Positions 43,840 to 54,433 of a DNA stretch of 64,000 nt are shown piece by piece. The stretch's first letter is position 1; every line of letters begins with the position of its first letter. Both the position numbers and the translations under genes were made by a program. The stretch spans positions 41,900,392-41,964,391 of the forward strand of contig OX387190.1 in the NCBI GenBank assembly GCA_947561395.2, in the 5' to 3' direction. Below the pieces are notes generated by a model. It did no database searches and was not told the origin of the DNA. It saw only the letters and a list, made by a program, of their open reading frames with translations. This DNA is from Buxus sempervirens (taxonomy: Eukaryota; Streptophyta; Magnoliopsida; Buxales; Buxaceae).

Positions 43840-45560
43840 ATTTCCGAGCAATTGAAATCCTATGGGATTTTTACGTGCAACCTTATGTTAATGGCATATC
43901 TGTAAATTTTTAAACAACCGTGTGAAAACCTACAAATAAGATTGTAGGTAAAAATACTACAGGATGTGAAGTGATTTCCGAATCTCCACGTATGATGAAT
44001 TGAAAACGACAAAGCGTCCATTGCCTCTTAAAGTATCTTTAGGAGTAATTTGAGGAGGGGGTGCTAATGTTGTAAACGGATTAAAATTGAATCCTCAGCC
44101 GTCCAATTAATTTTCTAGATTTCGTTGTCGGTGACATGTGGTTTAAGGAATATTCCCAAGCGGCATCCTACCCCTCACGTTATTAACGTTAATTAGTACA
44201 AACAAAAAAGCAAATGGAAAAATTGTTTTTTAGTGATATTTTTTAAAATAATTCAGATTCAAGCTATCAATTCTTGATAATTAAATTTTAATAATACTTC
44301 TTTAACATCGGTATCATTTTAATCTTGATGAAGAGTTTTTTCCAAAAATACCTTCCAAGTTCCAAAGATGTTGAAAACTTTTTTATTTATTTTGTTGCCA
44401 GTCTTTTTAGGGTATTTTCGGAAGAAAATTTTGATGATTTAGGCTGATTTTCAATTATATTAAAAAAGTTTCATTAAAAACTAATTACTAAAAAATAACC
44501 GACTGAATCTGAATTATGTTAAGAAATATCATTAAAAACCAATTTCCTTAGTTTCTTTTTCTCCATTAATAATGAGCAATAATGAGAGGGGAGAGGCGGC
44601 TTGGAAATATTCCATTGTCGTTTTCCATTCATAATAAGTGGAGGCTCAGGAAATTAGAGGAGAGAGAAGCTAATGATTGAAAAAGCATCACTTAAAAAAA
44701 AACACATCACTAAAAGTTGATTGATTGAACATTACCGAAAAATAAAAAAAATAAAAAGGTGTTTTTTTGGTAACATAAAAATAAATAAATAAAAAGGTTG
44801 ATTGATTGATTGAAAGAGCATCACATTTACCGCATTTTTGGCCTAAACCCTAAAGGACTAACACGGCATGGCCCGTGGCCTATGCCTTACTGGGCCGTGC
44901 CAAGCTATCCATTTTTTATTGTTAAACTTAAAAATGGAAAAGCAGAATGTAAATTAAAAAACATTAATGTAAATAAAAACAAATTTGCATCTTTTACAAA
45001 TTGTGTTGTTTGTGAGGAAGGCTATGGCTGTTTATAAGCATTTCTAATTTCTCCTTTATCAATTTCACCCTCAACTGTGACTCTACTAATTAGTAGTTCC
45101 TTTTTTTTCCTGCGGAAGGTGCTATTAATTAGTAGTTGCAATGGCTATAAATTTCTTTTTAATAATTTTACAAGTTTACCCCCATAAACCAATGATTTTT
45201 TTGGCTGTTACGAGGTTAAAATTCGTAATTGACTGTAGGCTTTTTAAAGCCTAAAATTAGAGCGAGGGCGAGTTGGAAGTTGTTTTTGGGTATTTAATTA
45301 CCTGAAAGTTCTATTAAGGAAAATCAAATGCTTGACATTAATCAAATCAAAAAATCAGAAAAATAAGATGAAGAAATTGAGAAAACCGTTGCTTGCTGTC
45401 TAAATATATTATTGATTTTGCAACATGCTATAGAATGTATTTCTTTGTAGAGATGATATACAAAAGCAAAATCCATAGGCAAATTCCTTTTGAGAAATAT
45501 TTGGATGCCTATGGGAGAAAGAAGGTGAACAGCAGTAATTGAATCCCATGAACTGTCCGG
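43840..45560. other. Duplicated flank between chitinase 2 and DUF241 copy 6
   Basis: From about 43.98 to 45.05 kb it is colinear with 21.52-23.40 kb, but without the PIF-like MITE. It includes the AT-rich TIR element (about 44210-44560). From about 45.07 to 45.55 kb it becomes the usual 3' flank of a DUF241 copy (TTTGAGAAATATTTGGATGCC). There is no gene. Confidence 0.65.
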
Positions 45561-45564
45561 CTAG

Positions 45565-46230
45565 CTAGTGGTTGAGGATGTTGAGAAGGGAGACTCTTGT
45601 TCTGATCAAACGCCTAAGCACGCACGCCATGCCATTCTCAAGATCTCGAATGCTCAGCTCCATTTTCTCCAATTCCGTTTGCACGCTTTGCATGTCCAAA
45701 ACTTGGATGCCTTTGCGTGTCTTGTGACCAGTGGCGGAACCAGGCATTGGCTAGGGGGGGCAATTGCCCCCCCTAACTTTTATTTTTTTATTAAAAAGGT
45801 ATATATTTTATATATTTTTTAATTAAAATATATGTTTTGCCCCCCCTAAAATTTTTGATTTGCCCCCCTAACCCATTGAAAATTTTTCTATTTCATGAGA
45901 ATCATTTCTAAAATTTCTAGTTTGCCCCCCCAATCCATTGAAAATTTTTATATTTCATGAGAATACCCTCTAAAATTTCTGGTTTGCCCACCCCCAACTC
46001 ATTAAAATTTCTATATTTTATGAGAAGTGTTAATTGAAAATTTTTTTTGCCCCCCCAGATTTAGAGTCCTGGTTCCGCCACTGCTTGTGACCCACGATGG
46101 CCTTCAAGGCAACATCTACCTTCTCCATTTCACTAATATCTGGCTGCCTCCCTTCAATTTGGAAACGAAAGACCAACCACTTGGCTTGGACTGTGCCTTT
46201 GGTCCGGATACAAAGGACAGAAGGGATGGT
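45565..46230 (-). pseudogene. DUF241 gene, copy 6 (C-terminal scrap)
   Basis: The C-terminal residues are present from the stop at 45565 (LRRLIRTRVSLLNILNH) back to QVLDMQSVQTELEKMELSIR. A hAT-type MITE then splits the gene at 45729-46083, and the sequence resumes as ISEMEKVDVALKAIVGHK. At about 46230 it ends abruptly at the spacer, so the N-terminal two thirds are deleted; the block encoding the VSKLMLKNR region is also shortened. It occupies the position of copies 1 and 3 within the unit. Confidence 0.85.
45729..46083. repeat. hAT MITE with 8-bp target duplication
   Basis: The ends CAGTGGCGGAACCAGG and CCTGGTTCCGCCACTG are perfect inverted repeats, and CTTGTGAC flanks both sides (45721-45728 and 46084-46091). 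The centre contains repeated TTTGCCCCCCC blocks. The 8-bp duplication and the CAGTGGCGG terminus indicate hAT. The other DUF241 copies lack it. Confidence 0.92.
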
Positions 46231-48316
46231 TTTCCCACATGTCCAGCGATTGCTCTTAATTATTTTCTTACAAATTAACACATATAAAACATACTTGTGT
46301 GACTAGCGATAACATAAAGTAGGACCATCGTGAAATTATTTATATAAACAGTATAGTACACACCAGTGGAGTGCAAAATCCCTGCAACCATATTTAATGT
46401 CCCCAAACGGATGGACAACATGCAAACACATATTTAATGTTTATGAAACGTGTCCTATGAGATCCCAGGTGATCTCCTTCTATCTGTAATCAATGTTCAT
46501 AAATATGATCAAAGGACAGGGTCGGTTAGAAAGGAGACACTTGGAATATATATTGCCAACATTGAATTAAATTTAAGTATCAATCCCTTGTGTAAGGCTA
46601 GCTAGGTGCGATGGAGCATTTTTTTTTTTTTTATGTTTCAGATGCCAGATGTAACCCCCATAATTAAGATTTTATCAACAGCTTGCCAGCATAATTAGTG
46701 ATTAATTGTCCACCACAGAGCCGTGCACGATCCGCAGAGGCCACACCACATCTTAATTTCATATGTTTTAGAACTATATATATAGCATGATCAACACTCT
46801 AATAAGTGAGTACTCCGACTATTTTAACATTTTGAACATTAAGGAAGACTTATTGTTTCTTATCTATTTATCAATCTCATCCTTATGTACTCTACATCAA
46901 TCCTTTCTAATTTTTGCATTCTTTATTAGTTATGTGGCCGGCAGAGACCGATCGATGCATGCGTGGTTGAGAACAATTGGAATCTTCTCAGCTTTGTGTT
47001 CATGAAAGTGTATTTATGTGCACCATGTGGGTCTTCTTTTGTTGCAGCAAGATGCTCCCTAGTCCCTACCGCCATACATATGCGCTGTCAAAAATATATT
47101 GTTCCATATATGTGTGTACAAAAACTATGAATATGTGCTTATTTACTTGTGTATGTACGTGTGCTTATTTTCGTTATGTTTCTGCACGAGGGTGTGCATA
47201 GATCTATATATATGTATGCACGAGTGGCATGTCAGCTTATCTCCCAGACACACAGATTTAAGTACTTGAATTAATAACTTGCTTCTGGAACTCTGGTTGA
47301 TGTATGTAAGATCGAGAACAAGTGGAATATTGACAACCTTGACCTCCATTTAAAATTGAAACAGCAGTTCATGTGTGACATCATTGTCGGCAAGCAGGAT
47401 AAGACGAGATCTGCATTTGGACACATGAAGTTTAAGTGAAATGGTGTTTCACATGAATTCAATTATACAAACAAAAAAGCAGACAAGTTGCTTAAACTAA
47501 TAGCAAAAAATAGGATGTATATATAAATAGATTAACTGTGAGATCTCAAATCCCACATTGTTTAGAGAGATGAAGGTGAATGTCTATATATGTAGACTTG
47601 TGACTCCCTTAATTAACAAGGTTTTTTGGGGTAATACCTAAGAGCAAAACCATGAGGGTCAGTAGGCCAAAATGGATGGAGTCAGGTCATTACATTAGCA
47701 ACATGAAAACCTCTCTTCTTCTTCTTTTTTTTTGTTTTTTTGTTTTTTTGTTTTTTTGTTGTTGTTGTGTGTGTTACCTATCAAATTCAAATCCACTTTT
47801 GACTTGCATAATCTCCAAATTGTGTGCAATCCACTACACATTAAGTGTTTAACACTACATGTATCACAAAGATAATGGCACAGTAAGGAGAACAGAATGA
47901 ATTCATTTCAGTAAGAAGAAATAGATAAAATGCCTATGGTTGGATACTCATTGAATGTCATCCCGCATTAAATCTTTTACGAAATTAAAAATAAGGACTA
48001 AATTAAATTAAACCATGGAGTAAGAGCTAGTTTCAGTTAGCATTAAAGTATTTAACCTGAAAAATCCATTAAGTAAAATTAAATACTTGACAATCAAAGC
48101 AAAATATCAGAAGAAAGATGGATGAGAAAATTGAGAAGAATGTGGCTTCTTGTACAAATATATTATTGATTTTGTAACATGCTATACAATGCATTTCTTT
48201 GTAGAGATGATATACAAAAGCAAAATCCATAGACAAATTCCTTTTGAGAAATATTTGGATGCCTATAGGAAAAGGACGTTTTGGACACGACTAAGTGAAT
48301 CTGATGGACTCTCCAG
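46231..48316. other. Duplicated spacer between DUF241 copies 6 and 7
   Basis: Colinear with 25.8-26.7 kb plus 31.7-32.84 kb. It carries the uninterrupted Copia target (TTGTGTATGTACGTG at about 47150). A G/T-rich run of TTTTTTTG units lies at about 47723-47767. There is no gene. Confidence 0.75.
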
Positions 48317-49222
48317 CTAGTGATTGAGAACGTTGAGAAGGGAAACTCTTGTTTTGATCAAACGCCTAAACACACACTCCATGCCCATCTCAAGATCTCG
48401 GATGCCCAACTCTATTTTCTCCAATTCCATTTGCAAAAGTTTCATGTCCACAACTTCGTTGCCTTTGCGAGACTTGTGATTGACAAACGCCTTCAACCTA
48501 AGATCTACTTTCTCCATCTCACTGATATCTGCTTGCGTTCCTTCACAAGCTACACGGTTTTTGAGCATCAATTTGGAAACGAAAGACCAACTAATTGGCT
48601 TGAACTGTCCCTTTGGTCCGGATACAAAGGACAGAAGGGATCCAAAAATGTCAAGAGTGATTTGTTCTACTTGATACAGTGCATGAACTATTGCCACAAG
48701 GCTATTATTATCTCTATCCAAAAGATCACAGAAATCACGTTTGTTTTCTAGCTTCCTCATTTCTGCAACACATATGCGCATCTCCTTGATCATCCTCTTT
48801 CTAAAGAAGATGTACTTTTTGACCTCATTTGTCTGGTCGAGTTCTGAACATCTTCTTCGGCAAGCGGACTGGAGATCTTGCACATGTTCCCTCAACTGTG
48901 ACAAGACATCTCTAGCAGTGCTGCCCGCATCAACCAACCTGAGAGATCCATTCAAGATCTCATCCACACAATTCTGTTGTCGTTCATGGGAGAGGATTTG
49001 TTGGGTGAGAGGCAACTGAAGCAACGCATCAACACGATCATACAAGTCACTGAGACCACTCAAATTATGAGATAATATTGCTGAGGACGAGGGAGTGGCC
49101 TCTAAAGCACTTAGATGATGCAACTGCTCCAATATTTCGAGGGTTGCTGGATGAGATGTTGAGGGTAAACTAATAGAGCGAGCATGCTTAGGAACTCTGG
49201 GGGTAGCTGGAGAAACAGCCAT
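48317..49222 (-). CDS. DUF241 protein, copy 7 (intact, mosaic)
   Basis: Single-exon gene of 301 residues from MAVSPATPRVPKHARSISLP to RRLIKTRVSLLNVLNH. The frame is open 12 codons upstream of the chosen start, which lies in the leader; the chosen ATG agrees with the other copies. All family blocks are present. The C-terminal two thirds match copy 4 (KGQFKPISWSF, EKVDLRLKAF, LEKIELGIRD), while the N-terminal third matches copy 5 (ILEQLHHL, SGLSDLYDRV, SHERQQNCVDE), so it is a mosaic. A TATA box lies at 49310-49318. The function is unknown. Confidence 0.9.
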   Translation of the reverse strand: MAVSPATPRVPKHARSISLPSTSHPATLEILEQLHHLSALEATPSSSAILSHNLSGLSDLYDRVDALLQLPLTQQILSHERQQNCVDEILNGSLRLVDAGSTARDVLSQLREHVQDLQSACRRRCSELDQTNEVKKYIFFRKRMIKEMRICVAEMRKLENKRDFCDLLDRDNNSLVAIVHALYQVEQITLDIFGSLLSFVSGPKGQFKPISWSFVSKLMLKNRVACEGTQADISEMEKVDLRLKAFVNHKSRKGNEVVDMKLLQMELEKIELGIRDLEMGMECVFRRLIKTRVSLLNVLNH

Positions 49223-49309
49223 CTTCTCTTTTGTGGAAGAATGCCTTACAAGCAACACAATATAGAATTCGGTCTTGAAAGATATATAGTTGCCCTAGCT
49301 TTGTGTACC

Positions 49310-49318
49310 TTATATATA
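49310..49318 (-). promoter_or_regulatory. TATA box of DUF241 copy 7
   Basis: Minus-strand TATATATAAGG about 90 bp upstream of the start codon at 49222, conserved among the sister copies. Confidence 0.55.
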
Positions 49319-49329
49319 GAGATCGAGAG

Positions 49330-50130
49330 CTAGAAGTTAGAACGTACGATCAAAGAAACATAAGGAATCTCATCCTGTATTTGTCTTCGGTTGGCCATGT
49401 GGGGTTTTCCATGTCCAACGATATCTATTAATTGTTTTCTTAGATATACAAATAGATACCTGTATGAAGTGATTATATAACGTGGAATCATTGTAAAGTT
49501 ATTGAAGTGATTATAAAAATACACACGAGTGGAATGCAATCTCCCTGCTCCAACCATGCCCCCAAACGGATGGACAAGAAGCACATATTTTTTTGCTAAA
49601 TTTGGCCTATATATGAGATCCCAGGTGATCTCTCTCTATCTGTAACGTAATGCTCATAAATATGATCAAAGGATAGCGTCGCTTGAGAATTAGACACTTG
49701 GAATCTTCATAGCATTGAATTAAATTTAAGTATACCATCGTAACCATCCTCGTGTAAGGCTAGTAGGGGATCGAGAGGGATTTTGTTTATTTTCGCTGAT
49801 GCCAGATAGTCCTCCCGTAATAATTTTGATTCCATCGACAGGCTGCCACTCTTACATCAATTTTAAAAGAGGGAAAAAGGGGGTGGTGCATGGGAATCGA
49901 AGTTGCGCCTAGCTACAATATTAGAAAGATCCTTAATGTCCACCCTGCAGGAGGCGCGCGTACGTGCATGATCTGCATGGGGTCACACGAGGGTGTGTAC
50001 GTGCGTGTGTCTATGTATAGATATATTTTTGCATGGGTGGCATATATTTCAGCATATATATCTCCGAGGCATAGCTTTTAAAACTTGAATTGATCATGTG
50101 CTTCTGGAAACTGGTTGATGTAGGGCACAA
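49330..50130. other. End of the duplicated array
   Basis: Near-identical to 33.9-34.69 kb. The match stops at about 50.12 kb (GGTTGATGTAGGG), which marks the right edge of the last array unit. There is no gene. Confidence 0.65.
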
Positions 50131-52500
50131 GTTTGAGAACAAATGGAATCTTGACGACCTTGAACTCAATAAAAAATTGAAATAGTTAATAATTAGAGTG
50201 TCATAAATGATCTTCAATTACATATGCTTGTTCCCATCTCAGAAGACAGGAATTTAAATTAGCAGCATAATTAATACTCCATTATTCTCCACCATTTAAA
50301 ATTTAAGGAAGCTTGAAGGCAATTTAATAATGTAATTATATAAATCGCCACCTAGCTAGAGCTGTCTCCGTTTGTTAGCTTTTCAATTGATACGAACGGA
50401 TTTCCGTTTTAAGAACGTAGACCCGGGGGTATACCTGTTTAAGAACTCAATAGCTCAGGATGAGTTACCGGCTGGTTAATTGTGATAGAAGACGGAGGAC
50501 GCGGAACAACAAGCATTATGATTATGCTGCTAGTGGCTGAGAAGGGAGATACTCTTGTTCCAATGGGATCTAAGCGCCATGTACGTCCGGCGATGTTTAA
50601 TTGTGTCTCCTCCCTCCAACACCCAATATTAATGTAATGTGGTACATATACAATCAGGTAATGCGTGTTGCGTTGGTGACTTGACATACTGTTAGGATCG
50701 AGCGCTTTCCACTAGACCAATAACTTAAATTATTAATTAGAATGCAACTTTATTTCCTTATACCATAGCAGGATGATGGACCTTGGCCCAACGTCCCCAA
50801 CACATACACCATGGCTGCTACCAATAGGCTAGTTACCAAAATGAAATGCATTGCCCGTCACCCATAAGCTAGCACATTCAATTAACTTTTTTAATTAAAA
50901 CCTTGTTCTTCATAACCAAAAATGTTCAACACGAAGCTTAATTGGTGGTGCGTGGCTTATCTGTCAGCCCGAGATTATGACCAAGCCCGTCTAAGATTAA
51001 TCGGGCTTTCAAAATCAAATCCGGCCCGACCATATGTCCAACATTCGCATGATCAAGCCCGTCCAAGAGCGGGCCCATCAGCTCGGGTTGGGCTACCCGG
51101 CTCATGAACACCCCTAAGCAGTAAGAATGTTTCATCAAGACCTATTGTGGGTCTTGAAATCCCATGCTACATGGAGAAGAGAAAGTGAAAGTCCATATGT
51201 GCATGTAGACTTGTGACTCCCGCAAGTAATGGGGCATTTTTGGGTAAAACTCAAGAACAAGACCGTGTGGCCAATGAGTCAAAGCGGATAATATCGTTAT
51301 AATTGGGATAGGGGTATTACGAAATAGTATCAAAGGCGAACCCCAACCAGCAAGTTAGTGCGCTAGTAGGCTATAGCACGGGGACATGAAACCCTTAATG
51401 GGGTGGATTGTGATCTCCTCGAATCCACATTGCTCAAGAAGGAGAAAGTGAAGGTCCATATATATATAGACTTGTGACTCCCTCAAGTAACAAGACCTTT
51501 TGGGGTTAAACCCAGAAAGAAAACCATGAGGCCCAATAAGCCAAAGCAAACAATATCATTAATTACAGATGAAATATCATTTGCATCTACAAATCTCACC
51601 TCCTCTTATCTTTAGTTCCCCATTTTTCATTTGGACAAGTACAATGTACCAAATGGCTGCAGATGGTTGATTACTTTGCTTAGAGGGAGATGTGCAACTT
51701 TTATTGATGATAACAATGGATAGAAAGGAGCAGTAGCATTAGACGATAAGCGTGCAGAGATATGTTGCAAAATAACCTATAATTCTGGGATTCCTCCTAT
51801 TGATGGTGTTAGTAGTGATGACATTGTGGATATTATCATGCACTTGCAGTTGAATCTTAGGTCTTTAAAAAGTCTAATCCCTCTTATACGAAGCTTCTTG
51901 TCAAGAGAGCCATCCTTGTCGCTGCCAAAGAAGATGATTAACAAGAAGGGATGAAATCTTCTGTTATGTTTATCTGAATTGGTTTATTGTGGTCATGAGA
52001 TCATACTATGTGGAACATCTCACGATTAATGTTTTTCGTGTAGAACCTACTTGAAACATTCATAACAATGAAAAAAACACAGATTGTACCACAGCAGGAA
52101 CGAATTCAGTAAACGTAGCACAAGATTTTAAGCCGGGAATACATTCCCTCCCATAACTTGGATAATGGGTTCTTTGAAAAAAAATAAGCACTTAAGTGGA
52201 TGGAACGCTCCGTCCCGTTAGTGCATAGATCTGGAAACGTGGCAGATAGCTATTACTGCTGTAATCCTCGCTGCAACGATAACGTTGCAGACAATGCGGA
52301 CTCCGTGAAGTTCCGTTACCCCACTTCCCTTGACAAATTTGATATTGTCTTTTCCCATTTGTCCCCTGCCTAGATTTCTTTTATCTCCTCAGGCCAAACG
52401 AAACGGTTGGACGATGACTCAACCACGTAGAAGCAACACTTGACACCTAAAACTCAAGGCTTCAATTAAAGCCCTAAAAATGCCTCTTACCTACTCTGGA
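50131..52500. other. Spacer between the array and the FtsH gene
   Basis: No gene is recognised. A scrap at about 50525-50565 resembles the 3' end of DUF241 genes (GCTAGTGGCTGAGAAGGGAG). At about 50930-51120 GGGCTTTCAAAATC and GAACACCCCTAAG suggest a hAT-like end. Two diverged copies of the GACTTGTGACTCCC block lie at about 51170-51300 and 51430-51560. The rest up to 52.5 kb shows no motif I can name. Confidence 0.45.
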
Positions 52501-52518
52501 AATGAACTCGACTTGCAC

Positions 52519-52527
52519 ATTATATAC
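52519..52527 (+). promoter_or_regulatory. TATA box of the FtsH gene
   Basis: ATTATATAC, about 125 bp upstream of the start codon at 52648, in an otherwise ordinary stretch. Confidence 0.5.
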
Positions 52528-52647
52528 ACTAACAAATGAGAGAGATTAGAGAATTATACACAGTCCCTCTGCCGGCAGAGAGATTGCATCGATTTCGAGT
52601 TGCCGAAGAACAGAGAAAGGCTGCCTGAGATCAGTCGAATCCAAACA

Positions 52648-54384
52648 ATGTCTTCCACAAGCAATCCTCTGCTCTCCTCGCCCTTCTTTGGTACTCCTCT
52701 CCATCTTTCCCCCCCAACACCTAAAACAACCAGCTCATCTTTTCCTCTGCCCTTCCTCTCTAGAAGAAAATTTTCGAGTACCCAATCCCTTTTAAATAAA
52801 AACTCTAATACAAAGAACATCAAAACCATCCCTTCCCAGGCTACTTTGGCTGCCCTAATTTTCTCTTCGATTACCCAGAGCACACCCTCAGCCATAGCCA
52901 TAGACAACATATCTTCTCCTCCTCCTGTAATTCAAGCTGAAGCCACCAAACCCAGCTCCCCAAATGCCTCTCCCTTCTCTCAGAATCTTCTCCTCACCGC
53001 CCCAAAGCCGCAGGCAGAGTCCACCTCTGATCTCCCCGAAGGTAGTCAGTGGAGATACAGCGAATTCCTTAATGCGGTTAAGAAAGGGAAGGTCGAACGT
53101 GTCCGGTTCAGCAAAGACGGCAGTACCCTCCAGCTCACCGCCATCGATGGCCGCCGAGCCGCCGTTACCGTCCCCAATGACCCGGACCTCATTGACATCC
53201 TGGCCATGAATGGTGTTGATATCTCCGTCTCAGAGGGAGAGTCGGGTAATGGTCTCTTCAATTTCATTGGCAATCTCCTCTTCCCTTTCCTTGCCTTCGC
53301 CGGATTGTTCTTCCTGTTCCGCCGTGCCCAGGGAGGCCCGGGTGGACCCGGTGGCCTCGGAGGTCCCATGGATTTCGGCCGGTCGAAATCCAAATTCCAG
53401 GAGGTTCCCGAGACTGGCAACACCTTTGCTGATGTTGCCGGTGCCGACCAGGCGAAATTGGAGTTGCAGGAGGTTGTTGATTTTCTCAAGAACCCCGACA
53501 AGTATACCGCTCTTGGAGCGAAAATTCCAAAGGGTTGTCTTCTTGTGGGACCTCCCGGAACTGGAAAGACCCTCTTGGCTCGGGCGGTCGCTGGAGAGGC
53601 TGGAGTGCCATTCTTCTCATGTGCAGCGTCGGAATTCGTGGAGTTGTTTGTTGGGGTTGGAGCGTCGAGGGTTCGGGATCTGTTTGAGAAAGCAAAGTCG
53701 AAAGCCCCCTGTATTGTGTTCATTGATGAGATCGATGCTGTGGGTAGGCAGCGTGGGGCGGGGCTTGGAGGAGGTAATGATGAGAGGGAGCAGACTATTA
53801 ACCAGCTCTTGACGGAGATGGATGGATTCTCCGGCAACAGTGGTGTCATAGTGCTTGCAGCGACTAACCGGCCAGATGTCCTAGATTCGGCCCTACTAAG
53901 ACCCGGGAGGTTTGATAGGCAGGTCATGGTGGACAGGCCTGATGTCGCTGGTAGAGTTAAGATTCTTCAGGTTAGCTCAAAGCTCAATACAATTCCCTTC
54001 AATTGCATCTTCCATTTTATCAAATATCAGTTCTTATTAAGGGAAAACTCTGGGAGATTACCACAAATCCAGTTGATGATCACACACTAAGCTCTTTTCA
54101 TTCTTATTAGGTACTGTAAAGGTACTTTACCACCTCACTTCAAATTGCCTATTTGTTAAAATAACACTTCACCTACACCTACATACAGCCGACTCATTTA
54201 CAGAAGAAAAGAAACTCACACACAAATGAACACACTGATAGATAGCCAATGCATAGATGTTTTGTGAAGTTACTGCTGCCAAATCTAACGTAGGTTTCTT
54301 TAATTCAAGGCATTGCCCGTGATAACAAGCAAATAATCTTTGTTTGTACTAAAACTGATAAGATTTTATCATAACATAAAAAAG

Positions 54385-54433
<49 letters not shown>

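Noticed and set aside
52600-52647. Upstream in-frame ATG for FtsH
   Set aside because: The 16 extra residues are not transit-peptide-like, and the next ATG at 52648 aligns with the known starts of type-A FtsH proteins.
53046-53927. Minus-strand frame of 293 residues in FtsH exon 1
   Set aside because: It is the shadow of GC-rich plastid FtsH coding sequence; no domain is visible.
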